Of a stretch of 64,000 nucleotides of DNA, positions 26,197 to 35,081 are shown piece after piece (position 1 is the first letter of the stretch; each line of letters opens with the position of its first letter). Position numbers and translations under genes: made by a program. The notes under the pieces were generated by a model. The model did no database searches, was not told where the DNA came from, and saw only the letters and a program-made list of their open reading frames with translations. This DNA comes from Sedimentibacter saalensis (GTDB lineage: Bacteria; Bacillota; Clostridia; Tissierellales; Sedimentibacteraceae): the NCBI RefSeq assembly GCF_007830175.1, contig NZ_VLKH01000003.1:310001-374000 (forward strand), written 5' to 3'.

Positions 26197-26214
26197 AAAG
26201 GCCTTTCGGCCTTT
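26197..26214. terminator. Bidirectional terminator hairpin AAAGG-CCTTTCGG-CCTTT
   Basis: AAAGGCCTTTCGGCCTTT is a GC-rich hairpin with a TTCG-type loop. T-rich tracts follow on the minus strand (TGTGTTTTTTT) and, more weakly, on the plus strand (CTTGTT). It marks the boundary between the transporter gene and the array starting at 26.3 kb. Confidence 0.8.
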
Positions 26215-26260
26215 CTTGTTATGCATTAAATGCATAAAAGGGGTATTGGGAATATATTTT

Positions 26261-26278
26261 GGTTATCGGGGGATAACC
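26261..26278. other. Perfect GGTTATC-GGGG-GATAACC hairpin
   Basis: Seven-base arms flank a G4 loop; no U-tract follows. A further palindrome, ATGCAT-TAA-ATGCAT, is at 26221-26235. Both lie in the spacer that separates the array from the upstream genes. Role unknown. Confidence 0.5.
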
Positions 26279-26336
26279 TTAAACATTATATCAATTTAGG
26301 CGATATTTTACAAGGTGTGTATAATTATTTTCTACT

Positions 26337-26978
26337 TTAATATTTTACAATAGACAACTTATGAATTAAATTGCCTTCTAGAACATCAATATTTACTCTA
26401 AGCTTCCGTTTATAAGGTAATGGGAAATTTAATGGTCCGCCAAATGTATTTGGTTCAAAGTATTTTGCTTTTACGCACCATTCATAAGAATATTTAATAT
26501 CATTTTCACTAAACCCCTCCAGTTTAATAATTGGTTCTCCAAGAATTTCAATTACTTCATCAATAGTCTTACACTCAAAAATTGAATCAAATTCATCATC
26601 ATTAAGTTCAATAGTGTATGGAGTTTCGAAACTAATTAATTTCAACCTTACTTTAGGTTCAGTGTATTCATTGTAACCTACCAATATTCTGCCATACACA
26701 AAGTCCCAGACTGCAAAGGGTCCTAAATAGTCATTTTTCTTTTTTAAGAAATTGTTTATTTCAATTAAATTAGAATTGGGATTTATTTGCTCATATGCTT
26801 TATATAAATTAGAGTTTATCATTTCATCTAAAGTAAGTTCTTGTCTGAATACTGATTTTATCGCTAATTTAAAATCATTATTATCATAATTAACTTGCTT
26901 AAAAACATAAAACATAATTGATAATATCGTTACTACTAATATTGATATTAAAATTATTACTGTTTTTTTCTTTTTCAT
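26337..26978 (-). CDS. Single-pass membrane-anchored protein, unknown
   Basis: 213 aa from the ATG at 26978, behind GGGGGA. A Lys-rich start (MKKKKTVIILISILVVTILS) is a signal anchor; the rest is polar with a beta-rich C-terminal half. No family recognised. It is the last gene of the array in transcription order, followed by the 26197 terminator. Confidence 0.6.
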   Translation of the reverse strand: MKKKKTVIILISILVVTILSIMFYVFKQVNYDNNDFKLAIKSVFRQELTLDEMINSNLYKAYEQINPNSNLIEINNFLKKKNDYLGPFAVWDFVYGRILVGYNEYTEPKVRLKLISFETPYTIELNDDEFDSIFECKTIDEVIEILGEPIIKLEGFSENDIKYSYEWCVKAKYFEPNTFGGPLNFPLPYKRKLRVNIDVLEGNLIHKLSIVKY

Positions 26979-27028
26979 AAATTCCCCCATATATAAATTC
27001 AACCTTATAATTACAACTAACCCCTAAT

Positions 27029-27074
27029 AGTCATATTCTGTAGTTGGTACATAATATTTGGGTGTCACATTAAT
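27029..27074 (-). repeat. Intergenic palindromic element, diverged copy
   Basis: TCATATTCTGTAGTTGGTAC then ATAATATTTGGGTGTCACATT follows the array consensus block by block. It ends 3 bases before the stop of the gene upstream (27077). Confidence 0.5.
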
Positions 27075-27076
27075 CG

Positions 27077-27457
27077 CTACTTTTTCAATTGCCATTCTTG
27101 TGTTTCATCATTCTTTTCCAGCACCAAATCATATCCAGCTTCTCCTCTATAAAAATATATTCCTTTACATGATGGATTCAACTCAATTTGAAATTCATTT
27201 TCAGCACCAAGACTACTATTTATTCCATATGTTTCATAAAAGGTAATATACTTTTTGTCTCCATCTTCTTTTACCTTAAGCGTTCTTACATAACCCATGC
27301 TGCTTGCTACACCAACATTAATTGTCATGATACTTCCATCCTCGGATACAGTATAATCATTTAATATAATATCAGCTCTTTTTCCACCGGTGAGGAAAAA
27401 TAAAGTACCCATCACTGCTAATAGCAATATAATTATAAATGCCATTTTCTTTTTCAT
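27077..27457 (-). CDS. Secreted or membrane-anchored small protein, unknown
   Basis: 126 aa. An N-terminal helix (MAFIIILLLAVMGTLFFLTGG) is followed by a beta-rich domain of about 100 residues. No Cys lipobox. SD GGAGGGA precedes the ATG. Family not recognised; probably faces outside the cell. Confidence 0.6.
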   Translation of the reverse strand: MKKKMAFIIILLLAVMGTLFFLTGGKRADIILNDYTVSEDGSIMTINVGVASSMGYVRTLKVKEDGDKKYITFYETYGINSSLGAENEFQIELNPSCKGIYFYRGEAGYDLVLEKNDETQEWQLKK

Positions 27458-27520
27458 AGATATTCCCTCCTATGCTTCTGATTTATGCAATTTTTATTAA
27501 TTCTATAATACATATCATAC

Positions 27521-28039
27521 TTAAATATATCGCCTTACATTAGTCATATAATTTATGTACTCTTTACCAAACTCCTTTACGCACCATCTTTCTTCAGATA
27601 GTATAATCCAATGTGCTGATATTTGAAAAACTATTACTATTGAAAATAATATCAATGACTTCGTAAGCAGCACACAACCTAGAAAATAAATGAAATATGC
27701 CACATACATAGGATTTCGGGAAAAGCGGTAAAGTCCTTTCAGATTGATACCATTTTCTGAAGGATTTGCAAAGTTTAATATGGATATAAGACACAATAAA
27801 ACTCCTAATCCATATATCACCAGTCCTAAATTAAACCAGTATGGATCAGTCGTAATCTTGAGAAAACACAGATATACAAAAATCATAATGTTTGTAATTT
27901 GATAAAACAAGTATGCCACCTTTTCTTTTCCAACCAAGGGAGCGAAGAAAGCTGCACGTTTTAAAGCTTCCTTATCCAGTATGCTTAAAAGTCCAAACCT
28001 TATAACTATAAGTGGTATTAATGTTATAAATGAATTCAT
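27521..28039 (-). CDS. Isoprenylcysteine carboxyl methyltransferase-like (ICMT/PEMT) membrane protein
   Basis: 172 aa from the ATG at 28039 (GAGAGG upstream). Four to five helices; GLYRFSRNPMYVAYFIYFLG and EERWCVKEFGKEYINYM are the SAM-binding and C-terminal signatures of the integral-membrane ICMT/PEMT methyltransferases. It probably methylates a lipid or hydrophobic thiol/carboxyl; bacterial substrates are mostly unknown. Confidence 0.8.
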   Translation of the reverse strand: MNSFITLIPLIVIRFGLLSILDKEALKRAAFFAPLVGKEKVAYLFYQITNIMIFVYLCFLKITTDPYWFNLGLVIYGLGVLLCLISILNFANPSENGINLKGLYRFSRNPMYVAYFIYFLGCVLLTKSLILFSIVIVFQISAHWIILSEERWCVKEFGKEYINYMTNVRRYI

Positions 28040-28099
28040 TTTACCTCTCTTTCTTCTACTGCCAACTATCACTACATCACGGGCGTATTTTCCTTTATT

Positions 28100-28663
28100 T
28101 TAATAGTAAAGGAGATATTTATAATATGCAAAAAATTCTCTGAAGAGAGAGTAAATGTCTCTTAGTTCATAATGTGTTGAATGGGCTGAATATATCTGTT
28201 CAAAACCGATGTTTTGAAATATTAATTTTGTTCTTGTAATGTGATAAAATTGAGAAATTATCGTTACGGATTTCAAACCCATATTGTCCATTATTTCTTT
28301 TGTATTTTTTGCAGTCATATATGTATTGTATCCTTCAGGATCTAATAGTATATTATCACTTTGAATTCCCTTTTTAATTAAGTATTCTTTCATAACAGCC
28401 GCTTCATCAAATCCTTCCTTACCTGTTCCGCCGCTTACTATTATATAATCAAAATAATTTTTATCATAAAGTTCTGCAGCCTTATCTAATCTGCCCTGTA
28501 ATCTCTTAGATGGATTTCCATCCAATTCTACTTTACTTCCTAAAACAACAGCTGCATCTGAAACTCCAATACTATCGTTAAATCCATCAAAAGTAATTAT
28601 CAAAGTATGTACTACGAACCAGACAAAAAATATTAAAAATACGTAAATTATTATCTTTTTCAA
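28100..28663 (-). CDS. YdcF/SanA-family (DUF218) membrane-anchored protein
   Basis: 187 aa. Signal anchor at about 4-22; AAVVLGSKVELDGNPSKRLQGRLDKAAELY and YIIVSGGTGKEGFDEAAVMKEYL, then TMTAKNT-type and SQFYHITRTKLIF segments define DUF218. Family members affect cell-wall and envelope integrity (SanA) or bind SAM (YdcF). A second paralogue lies at 33865-34446. Confidence 0.87.
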   Translation of the reverse strand: MKKIIIYVFLIFFVWFVVHTLIITFDGFNDSIGVSDAAVVLGSKVELDGNPSKRLQGRLDKAAELYDKNYFDYIIVSGGTGKEGFDEAAVMKEYLIKKGIQSDNILLDPEGYNTYMTAKNTKEIMDNMGLKSVTIISQFYHITRTKLIFQNIGFEQIYSAHSTHYELRDIYSLFREFFAYYKYLLYY

Positions 28664-28675
28664 GTATCTACCATC

Positions 28676-29239
28676 CTACATCTTTATAAAATAATATGAT
28701 GAGTATTCCGTCCCATCATGACCAATCAACTTGTTTTCAGCAGGTGAAAAGCCTAATTCCTTTAGAGCCATTATTCTTTCTTTTGCAATAGGGAGTGCCT
28801 TTGTTGCTATCATACTACATTCAAACATTTGATAAGTTTTATCAATAATTATTTTTAAAATATCTATTATATTGTCCTTTGTTTCATAATCACTTCTCAA
28901 ATCTAAACGTAGAAGCCCACAATTATTAAAATAATCTTTTGATTCTCTATTAAATAATTCTATTGTTCCAATTGCAGAATTATCTTTTTTATCTATAATT
29001 GACCATCTTACAAAACCTTTTCGGTCATATTCGAATTTCCAATAATCAAGAGCTTCCTTCATTCTTTCATGTGTCTTATAGTAAAAATTATCTCCGCCAC
29101 AATTATCGCTATTAAATAAAGGAACTGCTTTATTATCAGAATATACTTTTAACAAATCATCACAATCATCTATGGAAATAAATCTTAATAAAAATCGTTT
29201 ATTTTCGAATTCAGGGCAACTTACATATACACTATCCAC
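28676..29239 (-). CDS. GNAT-family acetyltransferase, diverged
   Basis: 187 aa. FENKRFLLRFISIDDCDDLLKVYSD is the N-terminal GNAT strand-helix; FVRWSIIDKKDNSAIGTIELF is the central beta hairpin; the pantetheine motif A is weak (LLRLDLRSDYETKDNIIDIL) and lacks the Gly-x-Gly, so acetyl-CoA binding may be changed. It begins 12 bases upstream of the DUF218 gene start region and is in one run with it. Confidence 0.72.
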   Translation of the reverse strand: MDSVYVSCPEFENKRFLLRFISIDDCDDLLKVYSDNKAVPLFNSDNCGGDNFYYKTHERMKEALDYWKFEYDRKGFVRWSIIDKKDNSAIGTIELFNRESKDYFNNCGLLRLDLRSDYETKDNIIDILKIIIDKTYQMFECSMIATKALPIAKERIMALKELGFSPAENKLIGHDGTEYSSYYFIKM

Positions 29240-29309
29240 ATTTATTCTCCTCTACAAAAATACTATTTAACAGTAAGAATAATACTTGTTATTATAATTT
29301 TTTACTGTA

Positions 29310-29696
29310 CTAAATAATCTCTGCAAAAATTTCATGTATATTGCCATCCGGGTCTGCAAACAATGCAGTTCTTTGGTTCCAAGGCATGTCCTGTGGTTCA
29401 TGAACAGGAGTTGCCCCCATCTCAATTAACTTATTAAATGATTTATCAACATCATTTGGATTTTTGCATGGAAATGCCAGTTCAAAAGACTGACCAGCTG
29501 CTTTTTTATTATATTCATTGCTATATCCATACATAACATTTCTCAAACAGATGGCAAATCTTACTCCATTATTTTTAAATTCAACATAATTGCCAAGATC
29601 ATTTTCAACTTCAAATCCAAGAACTTGATTATAAAAACTTTTCATCTGTTCTATTTTATCTGTCCAAATTGTGATAAGGCTAATTTCTGGTTTCAT
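29310..29696 (-). CDS. VOC-family (glyoxalase/bleomycin-resistance fold) protein
   Basis: 128 aa from the ATG at 29696 behind AAGGAG. ISLITIWTDKIEQMKSFYNQVLGFEVE and PWNQRTALFADPDGNIHEIFAE are the paired beta-alpha-beta modules with Glu as the final metal ligand. Members isomerise, cleave or sequester small molecules; substrate not inferable. Confidence 0.88.
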   Translation of the reverse strand: MKPEISLITIWTDKIEQMKSFYNQVLGFEVENDLGNYVEFKNNGVRFAICLRNVMYGYSNEYNKKAAGQSFELAFPCKNPNDVDKSFNKLIEMGATPVHEPQDMPWNQRTALFADPDGNIHEIFAEII

Positions 29697-29786
29697 TATT
29701 GTTCTCCTTCTTAATTTCAATTTTTCTTATATAATTTTATGTGTCTTATATATTTTTCTTGTTTTTTATATAACATTCAAATTATA

Positions 29787-30047
29787 TTAATGCGTTAAAT
29801 TTTCAATGCGTTCACCATGAACCAAAACCCTTCCGCCATCCGGGCATTTTACATCAAACTGCGGAGAACGCATTTCTCCGTAATCTAAATCTGCTCCATT
29901 TTGCAATGCATATATTAATGGATACATACAATTCCACAACTCATGGCAAATTGGTGGACATAAATCATCAACAATATAGTTATCACCCTTTTTACAATAT
30001 CCGTTTCTGCACTTGCTTTCTACCACTGTTAACTTAACATTAGCCAT
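29787..30047 (-). CDS. TIGR04076-type small protein
   Basis: 86 aa, full length. VKLTVVESKCRNGYCKKGDNYIV, CPPICHELWNCMYPLIYALQNGADLDYG and VKCPDGGRVLVHGERI match the TIGR04076 pattern, with four to six conserved Cys. Function unknown; possibly metal binding. SD GGAGGAAAG. Confidence 0.8.
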   Translation of the reverse strand: MANVKLTVVESKCRNGYCKKGDNYIVDDLCPPICHELWNCMYPLIYALQNGADLDYGEMRSPQFDVKCPDGGRVLVHGERIENLTH

Positions 30048-30114
30048 GGTCTTTCCTCCATAAACTTACTATTCGTAAAATTAATAATTTAGGCAAACTA
30101 TCCATAATTACGTA

Positions 30115-30297
30115 TCATTCCATTGTTTTATCTAATTTTTCCAAAATTCCTTTTAATACATTATATATATTTGTTAATATTATTATTATAAAACATAACA
30201 TCACAAATGTTACTATCTCTTTGGTAAAGAAAGATACTATTCCTAGAAAAGCAAGAAATAAAGTATATCCAATTGTATTAAAATCCATAATAATCAT
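30115..30297 (-). CDS. Small two-helix membrane protein
   Basis: 60 aa. Two hydrophobic helices (about 6-22 and 27-48) and a short polar end. AAGGAG lies close to the first ATG; starting at Met4 (30288) is equally possible. No family recognised. Confidence 0.5.
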   Translation of the reverse strand: MIIMDFNTIGYTLFLAFLGIVSFFTKEIVTFVMLCFIIIILTNIYNVLKGILEKLDKTME

Positions 30298-30329
30298 TCA
30301 CTCCTTTTTATACTAAACAAGTAATACGT

Positions 30330-30929
30330 TTATTTTTTAAAATATTGGTATGAGAGAATACATATGGGAGTAAAATAAACGCACCATATTTCTAAAACTA
30401 ACACACCAATAATGTTACCATCTTTCATATTAGAGCTAAAAACTCCCATTATTGGCATAGCAATACAAGATACTGCAAAAATTCCATGAGCTAACAAAAG
30501 TAATTTTAACCACTTATCTTTTTTGTTATTGACTTCTATTGTTAATGCAATAAAAAATGTAGCAATTGCCATGAAAGCATAACCAAATAAATCATAGTTA
30601 AAAAACAAACTTCCTAGGTTTTTATAATCTAATATGGCAAGGACCTGTTCATTCAATTCTGATAATCGTATAGTTGTTAATTGTGCAAAATAAACTAATC
30701 CAACAACTACTGCATACATAGCAGAAAATGCTATTGCTGCATAACCAGCAGAATTGTTTTCTTTACAAGCAACTGCGGAAAAAGAGCAAATCATTGGAAC
30801 AAACCCCCATGAAATAAAAAGGCTAAAGAGATAACTTCCATCATCACTCCCTATAAACATAGAAAGTGCAAACCCAACAACACCAATTAATGTAACAATA
30901 GATGAATACATTCCTATTCGTTTATTCAT
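30330..30929 (-). CDS. Six-helix integral membrane protein, unknown
   Basis: 199 aa. Helices at about 8-26, 33-52, 60-82, 108-130, 140-160 and 172-192. No signature motif. SD GGAGTG precedes the ATG. Similar multi-helix orphan proteins occur several times in this array. Confidence 0.6.
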   Translation of the reverse strand: MNKRIGMYSSIVTLIGVVGFALSMFIGSDDGSYLFSLFISWGFVPMICSFSAVACKENNSAGYAAIAFSAMYAVVVGLVYFAQLTTIRLSELNEQVLAILDYKNLGSLFFNYDLFGYAFMAIATFFIALTIEVNNKKDKWLKLLLLAHGIFAVSCIAMPIMGVFSSNMKDGNIIGVLVLEIWCVYFTPICILSYQYFKK

Positions 30930-30944
30930 AATACACTCCTCAAT

Positions 30945-31034
30945 TCAAAAATCATTGTATAGTTCAGATGTATACCCTGGTCGTGCTGTTTCATAATCTT
31001 GTATTATATCTTTAAAAACATCTTTATTTTCCAA
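30945..31034 (-). pseudogene. Truncated 5' fragment of a SAM-methyltransferase-like gene
   Basis: A TTG at 31034 behind AGGAGAG opens a 29-codon frame ending FKDIIQDYETARPGYTSELYNDF. ARPGYTSELY is the typical first segment of class I methyltransferases (Y-x-x-ARPGYP-x-EL). The rest of the gene is missing and the next array gene follows directly. Confidence 0.5.
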
Positions 31035-31052
31035 TATGTTTCTCTCCTATTT

Positions 31053-31148
31053 TTATTGCTGCCTCTTTTTTTTACTAAGACCAATGGCTACTGTAATACA
31101 AATAATTATTGTTATAACTTGCCATGATGACCATCCTCCGAAATCCAC
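31053..31148 (-). CDS. Very small single-pass membrane protein, 31 aa
   Basis: A GTG at 31148, 6 bases after GGAGG, opens 31 codons: a short polar start with two Trp (FGGWSSWQ), a helix (VITIIICITVAIGL) and a basic end (SKKKRQQ). The shape is that of a membrane microprotein; it could also be the remnant of a longer gene. Its stop precedes the methyltransferase fragment by 18 bases. Confidence 0.45.
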   Translation of the reverse strand: MDFGGWSSWQVITIIICITVAIGLSKKKRQQ

Positions 31149-31194
31149 AATGTCCTCCTATAATTTTCTTTCTAGTTATAAATTTTAGTTGAAC

Positions 31195-31884
31195 TTAGTC
31201 CACATTGCATTGTAATTCTAATTTTAATCTATTGAAATATTGCTCCATAAATTCAATCCTGTCTTCACCTATTTCTTTTGCTTTTTTTGTATATAATTTA
31301 TCTGGAATTTTTTTCAATTTGACTTCATATTCAATGATTGGGTTATGCTTTGACATATCCTTTATCCTTCCATTTTCCGTCGTGTTATAACTTAAGTAAT
31401 CGCTGATTGAATTATTTAATTCCAGTCTTTGTCCACATTGTCCTGACAACATAAAAGTTCGAGCAATACCGACTGCACCTATTGCATCTAGCTTATCGGA
31501 ATCAAAAAGTATTTTTGCTTCTATTGTTCTTGGTTCATTTCCGGTTCTGAATCTATGTGTAATAATACAATGTTTGATTTTTTCTATCTTTTCCTCTTCA
31601 TATTCTAAATCTTTCAATATATTTTCTGCAATTTCACTTCCCAATACAGCATGATCATTTTTTCCTGTCTTATCTTCACTCTCTTCAACTCTGGCAATAT
31701 CATGCAGCAATGCTGCAGGAATCAATATCTCTAAATCAACATTTTCTTCGTATTTTGAAATCATTAAGCAAAGATTGTAGACTCTCATTACATGATCCAG
31801 ATTATGTGCAGAACAAGTCAATTTATTTTGAACTATTTCTAAAATTCTCTTATGTTTTATTTCACTATTCACTGCTTCCTCCAT
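31195..31884 (-). CDS. HD-domain phosphohydrolase (YedJ-like)
   Basis: 229 aa. HNLDHVMRVYNL gives the first His, ALLHDIARVEE the HD pair, and HAVLGSEIAENIL plus IKHCIITHRF the further metal His, with FDSDKLDAIGAVGIARTFML the distal Asp. It is a metal-dependent phosphohydrolase acting on a nucleotide or related phosphoester; substrate unknown. SD GGAGGAAG. Confidence 0.88.
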   Translation of the reverse strand: MEEAVNSEIKHKRILEIVQNKLTCSAHNLDHVMRVYNLCLMISKYEENVDLEILIPAALLHDIARVEESEDKTGKNDHAVLGSEIAENILKDLEYEEEKIEKIKHCIITHRFRTGNEPRTIEAKILFDSDKLDAIGAVGIARTFMLSGQCGQRLELNNSISDYLSYNTTENGRIKDMSKHNPIIEYEVKLKKIPDKLYTKKAKEIGEDRIEFMEQYFNRLKLELQCNVD

Positions 31885-32012
31885 TTATAAACCCATATGA
31901 CTTCTTTGTGTTTTTATTTTCAATATTTAAAAATTACTAATAGCATAATAAGAATACGAATTATTTAGTTACTATGCTAACTGTATTGATCACATCACAT
32001 CTAGAAAAATTC

Positions 32013-32468
32013 TTAATTAACTTTTGAGTATAGGCATTCACCCATACCAAAAATATAGTTTAATAACCTTGTGTCATATAATGAATAATACTTGCTACTA
32101 TATTCATCAGTAACATATATTTCTCCATCCCAAAATGCCATAAAGTATATTGCCGTACCATTATTCATCTGTAAAGTTATATCGGATGAATCCGATATTG
32201 AAGTATGTTTTCCCGATATCTTCCTGCATTCTCGTTCAGTAATATTGCAACTGTTAAAAAAGTTAATAAATCCATTAAGTTCAGTAGATGATAATTCGTG
32301 ACTTAATTTTCCCCCTATACGTGAATCTGAAACTTCCCCTGAGGTAATTTTATCGGTAGGCAATGTAATCTGTTTGTTGTATAAGTTATGTAGCTGCGTT
32401 CTATCGACAGTTATAAATATTAAAAAAAAAATTATAATGGCTCCAAAAATAAATAGTTTTTTCTTCAT
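32013..32468 (-). CDS. Secreted/membrane-anchored protein, unknown
   Basis: 151 aa. N-terminal signal anchor (KLFIFGAIIIFFLIFITV), then a polar domain with two Cys (about 74 and 80) that could form a disulfide or bind metal; ITLQMNNGTAIYFMAFWDGEIYVTDEYSS is beta-rich. Similar short domains sit in anti-sigma-associated and DUF5301-like proteins, but no firm family call. Confidence 0.55.
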   Translation of the reverse strand: MKKKLFIFGAIIIFFLIFITVDRTQLHNLYNKQITLPTDKITSGEVSDSRIGGKLSHELSSTELNGFINFFNSCNITERECRKISGKHTSISDSSDITLQMNNGTAIYFMAFWDGEIYVTDEYSSKYYSLYDTRLLNYIFGMGECLYSKVN

Positions 32469-32506
32469 ATACTAACCCCTTAAATACATCTAATAATATT
32501 TGAATA

Positions 32507-32944
32507 TTATTTACTGACAATTACTGCATCGAAATGTGTTTCTTGTTCATTACTGAAAACCTTTATGGTATCAATATTTTCAGGCTTGTTAATTTTATAT
32601 AATTGTCTGTTCTCGACTTCCTTATTTTCATAGTTATCTGCATATTTTTTACTGAAATTAATAAACAATGTTTTATCTTTAACTTCCATACTTATATCGT
32701 CATAGTAAGATGATTTTTCTCCTTGTTCTACATTGTAACCATTCAAAAATAAATACACCTCATCCGCACCATTTTCATAAAGATAAATACCATTCTCACT
32801 GTAATAATTACTCAAGGATGATTTAATCTCCTCGTTTACATTATTTAGGTCTACTTTTGTAAATAATAAATCATTTTTATTACAACTTATCATCACTGAT
32901 AAGATAATGAATATGATTAACATGGAAGACAACTTTTTGCTCAA
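32507..32944 (-). CDS. Lipoprotein, unknown function
   Basis: 145 aa. Signal peptide with lipobox VMISC (Cys21), then a beta-rich polar domain. The following ORF upstream is a small membrane protein 19 bases away. It is exported and lipid-anchored; no family recognised. Confidence 0.62.
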   Translation of the reverse strand: MSKKLSSMLIIFIILSVMISCNKNDLLFTKVDLNNVNEEIKSSLSNYYSENGIYLYENGADEVYLFLNGYNVEQGEKSSYYDDISMEVKDKTLFINFSKKYADNYENKEVENRQLYKINKPENIDTIKVFSNEQETHFDAVIVSK

Positions 32945-32963
32945 CTATATCCCCTCCTTATTA

Positions 32964-33185
32964 TCATTCATGCTTACTATCAAATTTTAACTTAACCCAT
33001 TCAATTAATAAAAAAACTAAGAATGATACAATATAACCTGCAATAAAGTACAACCCTGCATGTACTATTATTGGTGGATAAGTTGCGTTATATAGGTTCG
33101 AAAAAATAATTCTTGGAATAATTATACCACCTATTGTTACACCTATGCTCGGACCTATTGCAAATTTTAACGCTCTCTTTAACAT
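32964..33185 (-). CDS. Small two-helix membrane protein
   Basis: 73 aa. Two hydrophobic segments (about 10-30 and 40-64) with a Gly-rich first helix (GPSIGVTIGGIIIPRIIF) and a charged end. SD GAGGAG precedes the ATG. Unknown function. Confidence 0.55.
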   Translation of the reverse strand: MLKRALKFAIGPSIGVTIGGIIIPRIIFSNLYNATYPPIIVHAGLYFIAGYIVSFLVFLLIEWVKLKFDSKHE

Positions 33186-33311
33186 TTTTATCTCCTCGAG
33201 AATTTTTCTTTATATAATTAAGCCACCTATTAATAAGTTCTTTAGACTCACATACAGCTCAATTTCTCAACTATACAAATCAGAATTTGTCAGTTTAATC
33301 CATGTTCTTTA

Positions 33312-33698
33312 TCAGTATGGATACTCAGGCATTAGTTCGCTTAAACTCATTGATTTTCCATCATTGTTGAGCAGGATTTCTATATTCCTTGCGCTTTCTC
33401 CTAACTGCATCATAAATTCTCGACACGCCCCGCATGGTGCCATTACTGTACCATCTTTATAAACAGCAACTACTTTTTCTATATCATTTTCTCCATTTGC
33501 AAGCATTGTTGACATTGCGTTTCTTTCTGCACACATTCCCAAGGAACTGCTCGTGTCTATGCATATACCTGTATAAATGTTTCCTCTTTTTGTTAATACT
33601 GCGGCCGCAACACTTCCTACGTACATCTGTTTTGATATTTCGTGAGGGTTAATTACTGCCATTGCCAAATCATAAAGTTTCTGCCATTCTGTATTCAT
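33312..33698 (-). CDS. cdd: Cytidine deaminase-like enzyme
   Basis: 128 aa from the ATG at 33698 (AAGGAG 9 bases upstream; the longer frame has no SD). The zinc site is complete: CAERNA supplies Cys and the catalytic Glu, and APCGACREFM supplies two Cys. Length and motifs fit the homotetrameric CDA or blasticidin-S-deaminase-like group; VYVGS-type substrate loop present. It deaminates (deoxy)cytidine or an analogue such as a nucleoside antibiotic. Confidence 0.88.
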   Translation of the reverse strand: MNTEWQKLYDLAMAVINPHEISKQMYVGSVAAAVLTKRGNIYTGICIDTSSSLGMCAERNAMSTMLANGENDIEKVVAVYKDGTVMAPCGACREFMMQLGESARNIEILLNNDGKSMSLSELMPEYPY

Positions 33699-33793
33699 GT
33701 CATTGTACTCCTTCAATTTATTAATATTTTTATACTGAAAATTTAAATTTATCGTATTAATATTGTTGTTTTGTATTACTGTTTCATACATTT

Positions 33794-33832
33794 TAATATT
33801 CTAAAGTAACAATATATTCAGGATAATCAGGT
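33794..33832 (-). repeat. Intergenic palindromic element, diverged copy
   Basis: AATATTCTAAAGTAACAATA then TATTCAGGATAATCAG fits the consensus with a shortened core. It begins 32 bases 3' of the stop of the DUF218 gene (33865). Confidence 0.45.
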
Positions 33833-33864
33833 ATTTTTTTAACCTATCCAGCACATTAGAGTGT

Positions 33865-34446
33865 TTAAAATAACCTGTATATCTGGTATCCTATATAGAA
33901 AAAAACCTCCCGTGATAAAAAAATAATTTTATTTTTAGTTGTTTTATACATTGTCGTTGGGGTGGGCGAGGTATAAGCAGTAAGATCATAATCCTTGCAC
34001 ATTAACATTGCTCTTTTCATATGAAGAGGATCACTTACCAATAAAACGGACGATATATTATTTTCCTTGACAATTTTAGAGGCATACAATATATTTTCCT
34101 GAGTTATAGTAGATTTTTCTTCAATTAGAATATCATTTTCAGGAACTGAATGTTCTATAGCGTAATATTTTGCAGCAGCAGATTCTGAAATAGACGTATT
34201 TTCACCTTTCCCCCCGGTAAAAATTAATTTGTCAACATATCCATTCATGTATAGCCAAATTCCATGATTTATTCTTTCTTCAAACACAGGAGATGGTTCT
34301 TCTCCCCATACTGCTGCTCCTAATACTAAGGCTGCATCTGCTTTCCTTAAATCATTTATATTACTGTATGAATATATACTGACAGAAACATATAATATGT
34401 AAATCACCATGAAAATTAATAGAATATAAAATTTTTTATACTTCAT
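33865..34446 (-). CDS. YdcF/SanA-family (DUF218) membrane-anchored protein
   Basis: 193 aa. Signal anchor at about 5-25; ADAALVLGAAVWGEEPSPVFEERINHGIWLY and KLIFTGGKGENTSISESAAAKYY, then LVSDPLHMKRAMLMC are the SanA-type motifs. SanA limits vancomycin entry in Enterobacteria; here probably envelope-related too. Closer to SanA than the paralogue at 28100. AGGAG upstream fits either of two adjacent ATGs. Confidence 0.88.
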   Translation of the reverse strand: MKYKKFYILLIFMVIYILYVSVSIYSYSNINDLRKADAALVLGAAVWGEEPSPVFEERINHGIWLYMNGYVDKLIFTGGKGENTSISESAAAKYYAIEHSVPENDILIEEKSTITQENILYASKIVKENNISSVLLVSDPLHMKRAMLMCKDYDLTAYTSPTPTTMYKTTKNKIIFLSREVFFYIGYQIYRLF

Positions 34447-34496
34447 CATTTATCTCCTAACCATTTGAAAAAGATTTTTACATAACTTTAGTAAGG

Positions 34497-35039
34497 TTAT
34501 ATTAGTAATCTATATTCCAATTGGCAGTCATATGGCTCTTCATCAACTAATTTTTTATTATACTCTAAAGCTTCTACACAGCCCAATGCTTTATAAAAAG
34601 CTTGTGATTCCTCAGATGAGTGTGCTGATATATACAGCTTTTTAGCACCCATCTCTTTTGCTTTTGTACTAGCAAGAGAAAACAATTTTTTACCTATTCC
34701 CATTCCACGACATTCATAAGATGTATGAATGCTTGAAAGTTGAATGTATTCCTTTTGTGAACCCCAAAGTTGGCTTTCAATGGATGCAAATCCAACAAGC
34801 ACATTATCACTAAAAGCTCCAAATACTGTACCACCTGTTTTTACAGTGTTTTGAAGACATTCAATCAAAACTTTATATTCATCTGAACTCCATTGCTCTG
34901 TAAAAGCAATGTCTTTTAATATCCATTCACCATTTTCCTTGCGCCAACACTTTTTTACATTTTGGTATCGATTAAAGTTTGCAAATAATGATTCGCTTAT
35001 TTCAGATTTCTTTAATTCTCTATAGCTAATTGATTTCAA
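34497..35039 (-). CDS. GNAT-family acetyltransferase
   Basis: 180 aa from a TTG at 35039, chosen because CGGAGG lies 6 bases upstream; the longer frame from 35078 has no SD. IQLSSIHTSYECRGMGIGKKLFSLASTKAKEMG is motif A, and LYISAHSSEESQAFYKALGC the C-terminal part. The extended N-terminus with CWRKENGEW resembles aminoglycoside- or diamine-type GNATs. Substrate unknown. Confidence 0.85.
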   Translation of the reverse strand: MKSISYRELKKSEISESLFANFNRYQNVKKCWRKENGEWILKDIAFTEQWSSDEYKVLIECLQNTVKTGGTVFGAFSDNVLVGFASIESQLWGSQKEYIQLSSIHTSYECRGMGIGKKLFSLASTKAKEMGAKKLYISAHSSEESQAFYKALGCVEALEYNKKLVDEEPYDCQLEYRLLI

Positions 35040-35081
35040 CAAAGACCTCCGACTAATTAAATAATTTTGTGGACACATACC

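Noticed and set aside
27594-27794. Minus-strand 66-codon frame within the ICMT-like gene
   Set aside because: It overlaps the methyltransferase in another frame and lacks an SD.
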